64,000 nt of DNA from Patiria pectinifera (GCA_029964075.1 CM057136.1:7192001-7256000); one strand, 5' to 3'. Shown: positions 43,501 to 54,975, counted from the stretch's first letter. Notes: generated by a model from the sequence alone, not told the origin. Translations and numbers: made by a program.

Positions 43501-45350
43501 TATTGAAGAAATGTCTCCTTTAAAAATTGAATTGAGTCTGCAAACTTGGTTGGTGAAATACTGAGGACATTTTTTTTGCCCCAGTGAAACTTTTGGAGTA
43601 ATTTGCTGGCTAAACTGTGAGTAAAGTGGGCCTGATTTAGTTTTGCACGTTTCAGAGCACTCCAGAGCCCTGTCTGGGCCATATGTTGACCGGCCAGTGC
43701 GCACACAGCCCTGGCAAAAAAACCTCATCTTTCCATTTTACAGATTTTTTTCGAAAATATGTAGGGCCTAGGCCTATCCTGGAATAGGAAAAAATATGAT
43801 GTTCCAAAGATAATTGCGTACTGCCGCGTGAATCCTATAGTGTAAGCTCAGACATCCGGGACATCAGTGTAATGTGAGCCTGCCAAGAGATCACGTGATT
43901 GCAAAAATATTTCAAGATGGCGCTTTCCATGAAACAGTTTGCGGCATCACATCAGATATGTCAGAAGCTTTAAAAACTGCTTAATAAAACTACCTTAAAA
44001 TAACACTGCTCAATGGTTGCAGAATTCCTTTTGAAATGATAATAAAACACTCTAAAAACGGAAAAGGAAGACATGCCTTTAAAGTTTCTGTTTGATTTTA
44101 TTTTCAGAATGATAATTGATATCAATTCAAAGCAAGAAAACTAAAATGTTACTTTTTCAGCCTGACGTTACTTCAGATGCAGCCATTACAAATTTACAAA
44201 TTCAGTTTGTAAATTGTAAGGGATAAAATTACACTAGTTTTAATAGTTTCTATAAATCTAACTGGAAAATGGATCAAAAACACAACTGAAAGTTTGAAGT
44301 GACGGTGAGTATGGTGAGCGAAGCTTAGGCCTATGTTGTCAGTCATGGTTGGAAATTTTCTTTTTTTTTTTTTTTTTTTTTTTTTTGGTCCAGTATGCAC
44401 GTCTCACGTTTGTCGGGTGGGTTTGTTTGTCGGTCGTTTGATATTTTGTCTGTCTTCCATGGTCTCTTTTTTTTTTAGATCTTAAGTTATCTTGGGGGTA
44501 TTTTCCTTGCTTTTTTTTTGTTAATATGGTGCAATAGGGACTAGGTCTATATACAATTAGGCCATATTTACATTTATTTCAGGAATTTGTGCTATTTTAA
44601 AGAACATTTGATAGGCGCAAACAAGGTTTATGTGTAAGCTTTAAACTATGTTTTTTTTATGTCTATACTGTCTGTATTATTATTTTTGTTTTACCCATTG
44701 TAAATTGACCTGCGAAATAATAAGATAGTGGATATTTTGGTAATGACGGCAAACTAACGTTTACTAAAGGTTTGCCGGCGGCAATCCATATCAACAGAGG
44801 GCGCTGTACTCTTTAAGATAGGGCTGAATTATAAGATGTATTAAATTCCACCAAAAGTTGTGAAGCACGTTTAGTGTAGTGGTTAAGCAATAGCTTTAGT
44901 GAGCGGGATGACCCGGGTTCGATCCCGATCCCCGCCACATTTAAAAAAAAAAAATTCCCATCCCCAAATAAATAAGAATATTCTTCTTTTATTATTTTAA
45001 CATGTCTCAAACATGGATTTTTTTTTTAAAGGAATAAAGTCCGAAATTATAAAATGGTCTGAATCCCATCTTGTGAATACAAGGTTACAACGATAATATT
45101 GGCATGGAGCAAGACTAAAATTTGTCACCAGAAAATGTTTAAGTACACAAAAACAGTAAATGCGCATGTTCAGTGCATATCCGGCAAACTAACGTTTACT
45201 AAAGGTTTGCCGTCTCCGGCAGAATATACACTGCCTTCATTTATTAACAAAAAGTACCTCTTGTTCGGCCATTCGCTGCCTATAAGCGTTCGCCTTGTCC
45301 ACCTGACGCTGTCTAAATCTCGCCTCCCAATGATATGCATTCTGACTCAT
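37547..45350 (-). CDS. Small charged coiled-coil protein, three exons, family not recognised
   Basis: Minus-strand coding exons are 45350-45258 (93 bp), 43089-42941 (149 bp) and 37733-37547 (187 bp). The first two junctions have phases 0 and 2 and all have GT-AG borders. The total is 429 nt, or 142 residues. The protein begins MSQNAYHWEARFRQRQVDKA. Its middle is an uninterrupted helix rich in Glu, Arg, Gln and Ala (EEERIRSELAAKQARERQQQ), predicted coiled coil. The last exon holds QERRWHNDMIKRMEEGERTQ and ends DPSFFLDPEYS. It has no signal peptide or membrane segment. The size, charge and Trp/Tyr pattern recall small ciliary microtubule-associated proteins, but I cannot match it to one. An in-frame ATG upstream at 45455 is possible; the ATG at 45350 was preferred because the intervening residues are not helix-like. 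Introns hold many MITEs, including the 855-bp palindrome. Confidence 0.72.
37887..38187. mobile_element. Tc1/mariner-type palindromic MITE, copy 3 (truncated)
   Basis: It starts CAGGGTGAGTATAAAAAAAG and carries the left arm plus the start of the right arm of the 6833-7300 family (TTTGTTCTGCTGAAAGAA). It stops at about 38187, short of the right end. Confidence 0.8.
38253..39107. mobile_element. 855-bp palindromic transposon with 42-bp tandem repeats in both arms
   Basis: The inverted ends begin ATGGTGGCCCTGAAGGGACA, and an exact 8-bp duplication ATATATCT flanks the element (38245-38252, 39108-39115). Each arm carries tandem 42-bp units (ATGTGCGCACACGTATGCGA, TGTCGCGAAATTTATCGCGA), about six in the left arm and five in the right. 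A unique block with CTAATGAACTGGGGAG follows, then a spacer of about 120 bp with GCGCGCAAGTTTGAAACTTG. The 42-bp period keeps frames open on both strands, giving false proteins. No transposase is present. The 8-bp duplication suggests hAT-type or related mobilisation. It lies in intron 2 of the coiled-coil gene. Confidence 0.93.
39152..39421. mobile_element. 270-bp palindromic MITE
   Basis: ACACTCAACCAAATAAGAAA faces the inverse of ACACTCAACCAAAAAGGAAA. Inner arms GTCTAACTCAAAAACTACTG and CAGTAGTTTTTGAGTTAGAC are perfect inverses. It begins 44 bp after the larger palindrome. Confidence 0.87.
39730..40734. other. Intron 2 of the coiled-coil gene, nothing recognised
   Basis: AT-rich sequence with no exon, RNA gene or element that I can support. 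Confidence 0.5.
40735..41053. mobile_element. 319-bp MITE with GGGTCRTTCTATMAATTT ends
   Basis: GGGTCATTCTATCAATTTGG faces CCTAAATTTATAGAACGACCC read as its inverse. Inner arms ACTACAAAATACTAGTAGT and GTATTTTGTAGTATGTGGTT also pair. No clear target duplication. Confidence 0.75.
41725..41975. mobile_element. GGCC-ended MITE, fourth family, TCA duplication
   Basis: GGCCAAAAAAAAATAGTTCT and GCTTCCGATTAATGGC on the left face GGAAGCAGAAGTTTTTTTCT and TTTTGGCC on the right. TCA occurs on both sides. Interior GGGTAGGTAGGG is shared with 15051-15319. Confidence 0.82.
43100..44740. other. Intron 1 of the coiled-coil gene, largely featureless
   Basis: AT-rich sequence with a poly(T) run of about 27 at 44360-44386. 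No exon or structured repeat was found. Confidence 0.5.
44747..45212. mobile_element. Insert bounded by 31-bp exact direct repeats, with a tRNA-like block
   Basis: CGGCAAACTAACGTTTACTA followed by AAGGTTTGCCG occurs at 44747-44777 and again, identically, at 45182-45212. Each copy has GGCAAAC and GTTTGCC as inverse ends. Between them lies a tRNA-derived block at 44872-44940 (A-box TTTAGTGTAGTGGTTAAG, B-box GGGTTCGATCCC). The ends of that block do not form an acceptor stem, so it is a SINE and not a tRNA gene. Confidence 0.7.
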
Positions 45351-45459
45351 CTTGAAAATCTTTTTCCGAAAACGTCTTCGAGGAATAATTATAGCAAAAT
45401 CTGTCGAGTCGATCGAGTCAGCCAGGGCCGGCCTAGGCACCAACTTTACATACACACAT

Positions 45460-48400
45460 CAGCGCGCGCCGGGTCGGCGACCTTCTCCATGGTAACGTAA
45501 AATAGTATTTTCAACGTACAGTACATGTCAATCAAAGTTGAGCTCACTGCTTGCTATTGATAAAATAAAAACAATAAATGTGGTAAAAATCTAAATTAAA
45601 TCTTCACATTTTTGGTAAATTAATAAAAAGTATGATAGCAAAAGGGGAAATCAATGACCTGAATATTTGACATAAAATACACGTTTTTAATTAAGTTAAT
45701 ACATCCGATTGAGGGCGCACTTGCAATTTTACATGGAGACGATGGGGGGGGGGCGTGCTCCGAGAACTTACAGTGGGGCTTTCCATTCGAAAGTAAAATG
45801 TCACCTAATTGGTGGCTTTTGTTTACACTTTCTTCCAGCTTGATTGTTAATGTTGTCAACGCAAAATGAGACACGCGCATCTACAATGGGGGATCCTAAT
45901 TACAGCTGATTCAACTCAGTTCAGCCAGTTGGGGGAAAAAAATCCCGCCCGCACCATAATCGTGAAAAACGCAAAGATGACAAAGGGACTGAGGGCGTGA
46001 CTATTGGACAAAGAAAGGGGAATGGCCCACCTGCAGAAACACAAACGGGTATTGTGCGCTTCAGAATACTTCGATGAAAGATTTAGGATCTGTGTGCAAC
46101 TATGTGCTGTTTCTCGAGAGCTACACTAGGCTATTTAATATAGCTACTTTCCAATATAGTAATGATTATGATCACGAAATAATATGTTAAAAGCGCAACC
46201 GATTTTTAAGTATATAAATGCGGGGATTTTTTTTTGTGCGAGTAATACTCGCCCGAAAAAGAATCACCGCACATGGTCCCATTATTAAATACTTTTGGAG
46301 CAAGTAAACACAATATCTCATAACTTCTGTATAACTTTAGGAAATACAGCAATTGAAAAAATATTATTGTTTCGCAGTGAGCTCCAAGTGGGCTGTATAT
46401 AAGACCAACCGTTTAAACTGTCTTTCAAGACATAGATATTGGTGCTTTCAGGGGCGTAAATCGGGAGGTGGGGTGGGGGAGAATTTATACTTCTCCCCAT
46501 ATTTTGATCATGTGGGCCACTGGATGGATCATCCCTCATTCATGGCTTTTTTGTGATGAGAAACAAACAATGCGTGTTTTGATGTATTGTTATAAGTACA
46601 AACGCTTTTAACGCGCCGTTTTGACGGTAAGTACGTGTATTAATTACATGTAGGCCTACATGTACATGTATCATGAACGGCGTCCGGCGGTCCTAATGTG
46701 GTGTCCAGCGACCCCCAATCTCCATCCCCCGATCCCGCTTTCAGGCGGCCGGGCAATTTTACTAATCAGGCCCGCACCCGTTCCCCGGCCTACCTCCACT
46801 TGTAATTGTCGACACAGATTTACCCCGTTGTTCAATTTTGTTCGCTACCCGAATAATACCACTCACACTCAAAATCTAAAGAAGATGCTCAAAACCCGTC
46901 ACTATAATTTCGAGAAAACAGTGAATTATTTTTTATGCACAACCTTCTGTTTTTATCAACACGAAGCACGCGGAAAATTTCGTCAATTTTAGCGCCCCTA
47001 ATTTAAAAAAAATCAGTCGACTGGTCGTTGGAAATGGCAGCCAACCAGATGGAATAATTCCACAACTCCACGGTAATCCTTTTTTTTTAATAATAATTCA
47101 GTAAATAGGCTGGTCTTAATCTTTTGGGATATAACTTTTGGGTAATTTTGCAAAATTAACGACCATATCATTATGAATATCGCACTTAATATTCAGTTTG
47201 CGGTACAGAATTCGTCATAGGGCAAGTCGAAATTCATAATTTTAGATAGTCAACTTTAACTGTTTATATTTGAAGGTAGAAGATTTCAGGCTGAAAAAAT
47301 CCTGCCCGACTCGTCGATGATAATTATTAGTTTCATTTAGGCATAGACCCTATTTTATTCAAAATAATGTTTCCAATGATGAAGATTATATAAATATTAT
47401 ATGCACAGTATAGAAGAGGGTTGTTTTGCAACGGCGAAGCAGAATTCGATAGATTATTATTATTGTTTGATCCCCCCCCCCCCATTTTTTGTTAGCATTC
47501 ACTTACCGCCCCCGAAAAAAAGGAAAACGATGAGAGAGGGCGCTTCAAAAAAACGGGTTTCTCAACAATATCGCAGGAGCATAACTGCGCAGAACGAACC
47601 CGATTGTGTTTGACATAGCGCACATGCATGTCATGCATTATTTTATGTGTGTGCATGTGCACGCGGGATTCCCACTGAAACTGAGAGAAAACACAACAGA
47701 AAGTTTTTTTACTCCATTTTTAGATAAGTGTTCTTCTCATTTGCTGATGAATTTTTAAAACAGTAGGGGAAAGAAGGACCTGATTTACTTGTGTAAGGTA
47801 GGTGGTGTTCATCGGAGGCGATCTTGCCAGCTTTTCAAAGTTTTTTCTCTAACAACGGCAACGACTTTGTCAATGAAATTGTACTGCGTAACGCGAACAC
47901 TTCCTACACTCAATTGTTGATCTGTCGAAAATCTTTTCTTCGATCACGGGGACAAAATCGCGCCAAAACATTGTCTTATCCTCCAGAATAACCCCTTGCT
48001 CCTTATCTATCATGTTAGTCTTTTTATATTTGATATTTTTCCTGCAAATCTCAGAATATGTAGCAAGCCTTTTTGTGTGTGTGTCGTCGTTTTTTTCTTT
48101 GATCGAGACTAGACTACGTCTTTTTTTTTAGCGGCATGTCACATGTGTTTTGTGTGGGTGCGTTTGTTTGTGCAGTACGGTACAGTCAGATGACTTTTGT
48201 TGTAGACCCAACAAAACTATAAAGCCAACCCCATACAACGGGAAATGTTTGTTCATTTAATCAATATGTTTGACGGTTTTTAAACATTTGGTTGCTTTAA
48301 GTATCAGCGCAAAACAAGCAATGGAAAATAATTAAAATTTTTAGGCCTAGGCCTATGTCATTATTGGAGGAACATGTTGAACTGGCCGGCACTACCATGA

Positions 48401-48590
48401 CTACATCACATGTGATTCCATTCTACAAAATCATGATAATCATTCAATTGAAATACTAACTTGGTGCATAGTACAATGTACCTTCAGCTTGCATCTACAA
48501 TTTCACACAAATTGCAATGGAACCCTCGTAAAATAACTTGTAAATTTCTCATCTGACAGTTTGGGTTAAACATACAATTTCTAGAATTTA
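45460..48590. other. Intergenic, mostly unassigned
   Basis: This lies between the 5' end of the coiled-coil gene and the first 48-kb MITE. One possible hAT end CAGGGGCGTAAATCGGGAGG (46450) is the only element signal. Open frames are short and of unbiased composition. Confidence 0.45.
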
Positions 48591-48592
48591 GG

Positions 48593-49097
48593 GCAATCGT
48601 GAAGTGTAGGGCCCTGTTTTGTTTTGATCAAATTAAAGTCAAACATGTTTTATTTTTTATGTTTTATTTTTGTTCAAAAATCACCATTACAATTAAAATC
48701 AGACTTTTCTCAATTCTAATGACACCCGTTTTGCAGATTCTTGGGGTAGAAATCACAATTTTCCTGCGCGGTTTGTGCCTTGCGATTCAGCGCGCCATGC
48801 GTGCTCACGGTACATCGTGCGGTGATCGCCATCTTTACTTTTGGGTCGCGTGTTGTCGCCGCGTTGTCGCCGCGTTGTCGCCGCGTTGTCATCGTCATTT
48901 TACCCCCAAATTTTCCTCAAAAAAAAATCAAAACCCTGCCCTCTAGGCTCTATCTCTGACCTGTTTATTGAGAATGTCGCCAACTAGTTTGGTAGGTCCA
49001 ATAATTTTAAAGTGGATTTTGTTCCCTTATACTAATAATTTTAAAGTGGATTTTGTTCCCTTATACTAGGAACCGGGCCCTACACTTCACGATCGCC
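48593..49097. mobile_element. GTGTAGGGCCC-ended MITE, copy 1
   Basis: AATCGTGAAGTGTAGGGCCC faces its inverse, GGGCCCTACACTTCACGATC, about 500 bp away. Inside is GCCGCGTTGTC repeated three times (14-bp period, 48846-48890) and a 34-bp tandem duplication near 49000 (TTTTAAAGTGGATTTTGTTC). Confidence 0.82.
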
Positions 49098-49492
49098 AAA
49101 TTTAGTAGACACGGTAGAAATGGTCTAAAAATGTATTGTTGTTTGAAATCAACTCGATTCTCTGAAGACTGTTGAGTTTTGTCTATGAATTTACCCACAT
49201 CCTGATAAAACGATCCTGACAGAATTAGAAAAGAAAAACTATATGCAGTAATTAACAGTAACTACATTACAAGAAAAACGTGTAAGATTGAATTTGTGCT
49301 GATGTTTTCATAAAAATGGGTTGAAAAACTGAAATTGAATGTTTAAAATAAAAAAAAGAATTTCAATGTGGGACTAAGGAGTATGTCCAATTTTGTTAGA
49401 ACATGCCACCAAAGACTTATTCTAATGAATGGGTGCTTGCGCGCCAAGCGTCTATGATATACGTGCAGAATATGCAAAACAACACAGATTTT

Positions 49493-49936
49493 GGCGATTG
49501 TGTAGTGTAGGGTCCTGTTCCCTATAAGAGAACAAAACCCACTCTTAAGTCATTTGACTTACCTACATGTAGGAGTTTGTGACATAAAGAACGTGCAGGC
49601 ATGTCATAGATAGAGGGCAGGGCTTTGAATTTTTGAGGGAAATTTGGGGGTAAAACGACAATGACGACAGCAAAACGCAACACGAAAATAAAGCGATCAC
49701 TGTGATGTACCGGGAACATGTAATACTGAATGCGCTGAATCGCACAGCACCAACCATAAACGGCATACGAAAATCGCAATTTCTACCCTAAGAAACTGTT
49801 CAAAATTACAAAAAGAAAGGTGTCATTAGAATAGAGAGAAGTCTGCTTTAGCTTAAAAAGGCCATTTTCGAATGATAAAAAACACCATTGACTCTAATTT
49901 GATCAAAACTAAAGAGGGGCCCTACATGAACACTTC
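49493..49936. mobile_element. GTGTAGGGCCC-ended MITE, copy 2 (inverted interior)
   Basis: It starts GGCGATTGTGTAGTGTAGGG and ends GGGGCCCTACATGAACACTT. Interior blocks (GCGCTGAATCGCACAGC, GGTGTCATTAGAATAGAGAG) are the inverse of those in 48593-49097. Confidence 0.78.
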
Positions 49937-50989
49937 ATGTTCACCCAGATTCTTATCAATCAGTGGGCTCCTGCTATCGTGTCTTTGGTAATAATCCAAT
50001 GTGGTATGAGAAACAAAAAGTGGCACCTATTGACCAATCAACAGCTTTGGCTGAATGTACCTGCTCTAAATGACGTGACAACTTCTAAAGACGGCCCCGA
50101 TTAGCTGGTGTGTGGGGTCGCACACAACTTGCATGCACGGATGTATCAGACGTCTGCATGTAAACGTCTGATCTGCAGACCACCGAAGCCTGGTTATCAC
50201 CCCGCATTCTTCTGAAGAATTTTATGATCCATTAAATTCGTGCAGATCTTGCCTATTTTCTGGAAGTGGAAAGCAGTGCAAAGCTTTGACTAAATATGTC
50301 TTGGGCGAAAATTCCCAACACAAAATGTCCGTTGTATTTTCTTTTGAATTGCATGCACATGTGCATTTATGTTGATTTATGTTAAAACAATACAATGCTT
50401 GCTGATTCTATGCATTAATTGCATGAAATTTTAATGTTCATGGTTTGCCATTTGTGCCCTGCTTTATGCGCCCCCTTCCCTTTATACGCACACTCTGTGC
50501 GTCTTGCCACCAGTTGCACATAAATTAAGGGTGATCTTCTTCACGTGAATGAAGCACATGTGTACAGACATGTGTAGTTTGTACACGTTCATATGTACTC
50601 GTGTAACCCGACACTGTGATGTCACCGGCCAATCAAACTGAGTCATATTAGTTTACAGCTCGTACAGTGACTGCTGCAGTACCTGACTCATGATTCATAA
50701 CCGAATACAAAAAGTGTACATGTGTAGAGAAAAGACTGCAAATGTTGAAATCTAATGAACAGTTCGCGGAATTTTTTTTTTTTTTATCCTAGCTGGGTTG
50801 GGGCCAAGTCATGCATAATTCAGATTTTTCTTTGAATCACTGCAAGACACTTTCTTTTTCCCTAACAGTCCTGAATCCTCCAATTTTAATATGATTTTGC
50901 ACACCCCATAAGAAGTTAGGGTATTAAAATTATCTCAATGACAAGTTTAGAGAAGAGAAATAGTCGATGAAAATGAGCAGCTACGACGT

Positions 50990-51508
50990 CAACCTCGTCC
51001 CCAGTGCTTACTTTATTTCCAACGGCGTTTCCAATAGTAAACCCTGGATAGGAAACTTTCTTCCTATATCCTGATTGGATATCGCAATTGGCTAGTAATG
51101 GATTTTTATCGTATACTTGGTGCTATGTATTCACAACGTGCAGTACGTGTTTTCGCGATCATTCGTCCACGCCTTCTCGAAAATACTAATTTCCTTTCCA
51201 ATTTGCTCATATTAATATGAAATATGATACTGCATGTTGTCTTGATAAGATCGTAACAGTTTGATTTCAAAAATCGTGTTTTCGTAACTCACGCCGTGCT
51301 TGCACTGCTCTGCTACGAATTGACTCTGTTTTTACCCCAGACACCGCATACAAAAACAAACGCTAATGTGTAACGCATATCCAGGCACCAGACTGTTCCT
51401 CATTTGCATACGTCTGCAAAAATCTTGCACATGCAAATGATCCAATACCAGGGTGAGAGAGCAGGTAGTGGTGGGCGCGTACTGCTCGATACCCTGGGGA
51501 CGAGGTTG
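50990..51508. mobile_element. 519-bp MITE with CAACCTCGTCCCCAG ends and 9-bp duplication
   Basis: The ends CAACCTCGTCCCCAG and CTGGGGACGAGGTTG are perfect inverses. CTACGACGT occurs directly on both sides (50981-50989, 51509-51517), a 9-bp target duplication. Subterminal GTATCGAGCAG-type and CCCTGG segments are scattered. No coding capacity. Confidence 0.9.
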
Positions 51509-51527
51509 CTACGACGTGGATTTGACA

Positions 51528-51600
51528 TGTTTGAACCAGGGATCTTTGTATCCATAGCTCATCTCGCTATCCACTAGGCTACTGTGTGGTAGTTCGACAA
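51528..51600 (-). repeat. tRNA-derived SINE remnant
   Basis: The minus strand reads ACACAGTAGCCTAGTGGATA (A-box) and later CCCTGGTTCAAAC (B-box, about 51532-51544). It abuts the 50990-51508 MITE. No paired acceptor stem. Confidence 0.6.
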
Positions 51601-51779
51601 CGGCCGTACTTCAAAATGCTTTAATGTAACTGGTTGACTAAATAACAACAATGCTCTTGATATCATTGTTCTGTTCTCATGAATAAACATACTGGCCCAG
51701 TCAAAACTACCGAATTATTCCTGACTTGGCCCCAACCGTCTTGGGAATAAAAATTATGCCAACATTTTTCAGTTTAGTT

Positions 51780-53220
51780 AGGCCAAGTGAAAAAAAATAT
51801 ATAGTTTCTCGTCTGAGCTTTTTGTTTTTAAAAGGAAGGTGGCGTCCATTTTTTTCCCTCCCGGGATTGTGAGTTTTCCAAGATGGCGGATAGATTCTTC
51901 CATTTTCTTGCCTCTTTTGGTGAAACTTATGTGTCCAAGGGAGCAGTCACCCTTTCTACAAGATTTTACACTTGTGTTTTTTTTTTCAAATACGTAGCAA
52001 CAATTTTGCTGTAAGTAAATTAAAATCTGACAAAATCTATTGCAAATGTATGATGGAAAAAAAGGAGGTGGTTTTACTTGGCCATAGATATATTTTTTTG
52101 CGTGTCTCTTATAACTGTCACAGGGGCTGTCAATTTGCCATGAATTTTTTTTTTTCTGTTTTGTGTACACTTGACATACATGTACTTTCGTTTATTCGTC
52201 TTGCTCATATACGTCATACAGCTTTGCTGTTGATCAACATACGTTATATGACCATCGTAACAGTGCAATGTATAATGTACATCATGATAATTACCTGCAC
52301 GTACATGTTGATCATACGCATAAGCTGGATAAAATGGTTTCCATGGCAACAGTTCATACCACATCATTATAAATGCAGGATGGATTACTTTCATGCAAGG
52401 TTTACGATATGCACGCTTAATTGCCATCATTGGAAAGACACCATTATAAATATTGGTTGAATTGTTTGGTCTTAGATCAAGCTATAGGCTCCGTGCACAA
52501 GTACCCCCTCAACAGTTTACAAGGGGAGAGTTGGGGCAGACCACTGGGAGGGACATTGGAACGCATGGCTGACGACGCCTGATGCTTATGCTCAGACGCT
52601 ATTGGTTGCCAACATGCAAAAATCAAATTAGTTGTGCGCAAAACATGCACAAATCAGTATGCGCAATTGGTGTGTCCCTCCATATGAGCTCTTGGAAGTG
52701 ATACAAAGCGCCCTCTATTGTTTGCGTACAGTCAATAGCATTGACCACTTTTTTTCTTCAGTTGTACACTTCTACGAATTGTGGTATTCATTTGTCTACA
52801 TGTAAACTTTATATTGGCTTGAAAGAATGAGTGTTTAACTTCATACATTGTACATATATACATGTACATTGTATTTTTGGTTTGTTTCTGAGTCTGATTC
52901 CCAATTTATCAGTTAAAAAAACCATGTTAATTTACATTGTTAATTTACTGTGTTAGGCCATCAGCCTCGGTCCAAAATTTTGGCCACCGGTATCAAATGA
53001 GGGAAATAATCGTCATAGCGATTTTTGGCAAGGTATACACCTCCAGAAAACCTTTTTCTTTGCGAAAAGAAAACTTTTTATGCACGTCCAAATAAAAGTC
53101 TTTGAGGTGACTAAGCGAATGGAGTTAACGAATTTAGGGAGTTGATCCAGATATCGGATTTCCCCCGCACGTTATGTGGAGGGCAAGGCATTTTTGTTTG
53201 AATTGTTGTTATTTACCTTG
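51780..53220. other. Intergenic, nothing recognised
   Basis: AT-rich DNA with frames up to 162 codons on both strands. None shows family motifs, splice-consistent extension or biased composition. Confidence 0.45.
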
Positions 53221-53228
53221 GGCCAGCC

Positions 53229-53346
53229 TTAAAGCTATAGTCCATCATTTGCAGCTATCCAAAAAGTAACTGACGTAATAATTGTTGAAAAAACAGGTTG
53301 AAGGATAATAAGGGGACTAAACTCCCTGTGAAATTATTCTCCTCCC
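53229..53346 (-). repeat. Dispersed repeat, copy 2
   Basis: Inverted relative to 28201-28340; shares CATCATTTGCAGCTATCCAA and GGGGACTAAACTCCCTGTGA. Confidence 0.75.
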
Positions 53347-53487
53347 TTGACATGCAAAACTGCCCCTCAAAAAGATGCCCCGCTCGCATTAAGAAGATTG
53401 TTTGACCTTTGCGACCGGGCAAACGGTGTTCCCCGACACTGTCTTTAATTTTTTTTTCACGATGTCCCCGTACGGTGCATAATTTTC

Positions 53488-53645
53488 CAGGGGGCGAGTC
53501 GGTCAGGAGGCGAGTCGGCTAGGGGGCGAGTCAGGCAGGGGGCGAGCTTGTAAGGGGCAAGTCGGTCAGGGGGCGAGTCGGTCAGGGGGCGAGTCGGTAA
53601 GGGGCGAGTCGGCCAGGGGGCGAGTCGGCCAGGGGGCGAGTTGAC
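53488..53645. repeat. About 20-bp minisatellite
   Basis: Seven to nine units of GGGGGCGAGTCGGTCAG with small variations follow each other. Frames across the array on the minus strand are artefacts. Confidence 0.9.
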
Positions 53646-53689
53646 CTGACACCTTCTCTTTAACCCTAACCTCCCGAATCCACCATAAT

Positions 53690-54450
53690 CCTCTTCGCAA
53701 AATGGAGGATTTTGCAGGATTGAGGCTGTAATTATGGCAAAAATGTGTGGCTGAGTTTGGAGGATGCACTGTGTCAAGGTCTTAGGCTGGACCTTGTGTT
53801 GTTTATGCTCAGTCGTGCATAGATTTAGGCCTAGATTATTATACGTGAAATCCTCAGCACAGCTCCAGGATGTCACTGGCTGTGCCTCAACATATTGACA
53901 GTGATTGCTGGAGGATTTTGCAGGATTGAGGCAGTGGTCACCCCTCCAAGGACCACATCTAAGAAATAATGGATGATTTTGGAGGATTGAGGCTGCATAC
54001 AATTTTTACATGGAGACAGTTGCAGGATTTTGCAGGATTCAGGTTACTTCCTAGCAAAAAAAACCTAGGGGTTTAGGGTTAAGCAAGCCTCTCTAGGCCT
54101 TTTTGATGGGATGCCATCCTCCTTTCTTCCTCTGCCACCAGGTAAAAATTGCACACTGCCTCAATCCTTCAAAATTCCCCCCTTATTTCTTGAATGTATT
54201 CATTGGAGGGTGACCACTGCATCAATCCTGCAAAATCCTCCAACAATCGCTGTTAATACATCTTGAGGCAGTGCTGATGATATCCAGAAGCAGTGTGGAC
54301 GATTTCAAGTATAATCTAGACCTAAATTAAAGCTTGGCAAAGCATAAACAACACAAGGTACAGTCTGGGACCTTGACACTAGCATCCTCCAAAATCAACT
54401 GACAATTTTTTTGCCATTCAGCTTCAATCCACTGAAATCCTCCAAGGTTT
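53690..54450. repeat. Imperfect foldback of about 760 bp
   Basis: Left-arm blocks GGAGGATTTTGCAGGATTGA, ACCTTGTGTTGTTTATGCT and TTAGGCCTAGATTAT are met in reverse complement at 54160-54450 (CTCAATCCTTCAAAATTCC, AGCATAAACAACACAAGGT, AATCTAGACCTAAA). The motif GCAGGATTGAGGC also recurs within each arm. No terminal duplication is clear. Confidence 0.75.
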
Positions 54451-54607
54451 TGCAAGTTGATAAACTTGTCTCATTTTAAGACTTTGTAGGGCAATGCAGC
54501 ACATGTAGATCAGCTGTGGAGTTCCTGGAGGCCCGCTTTAACCTGTACTCGGTCAGTCAGGACAATCGGCTGTCAAAAAAATTTCAATAGCAAAATTTTT
54601 CAACTTA

Positions 54608-54975
54608 GGCCAAAAAAAATAAGTCTCCGGTTTCTGGTATGGAGCTTGTCCAAAAAGTGGTGCGGCGACGCGGCTTTTTTTTTTTTTTACATGACTTTTT
54701 TGCTTCAAATGTCGGCTGATGACTGCAAATGGTGCCCGACTAAACTTAGTGCAAATATATGGGAGTCCAGAGAGGCCACATAAAGCTTATTCTCGATCAT
54801 AACCCCATCCAAAAACACGTTAAAATTGTGCAGTAGCAGGATTCCAGTCAAACCAGTGAGTTTGGCGGTTTTGAGACATCATCTTTCATTGAAAAAAAAA
54901 CTTTTTCATTTTGCCGACGCGCATGGCTACGGCGACGCGCGCATACCAGAAACCGGGGACTTTTTTTTTTGGGCC
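54608..54975. mobile_element. GGCC-ended MITE (PIF/Harbinger-like), copy 2
   Basis: It has the same ends as 33834-34219 with the interior inverted, flanked by TTA on both sides (54605-54607, 54976-54978). It ends 48 bp before the acceptor AG of the first G3BP coding exon, so it borders that exon's polypyrimidine and branch-point region. Confidence 0.88.

Noticed and set aside
44872-44940. Candidate tRNA gene
   Set aside because: A and B boxes are good but the 5' and 3' ends do not pair into an acceptor stem. Called a SINE instead; the same reasoning applies near 17320, 1180, 51530 and 60443.
51972-52460. 162-codon plus-strand frame and overlapping minus-strand frames
   Set aside because: Cysteine/histidine-rich but irregular translation with no motif, no splice-consistent partner and an opposite frame of similar length.
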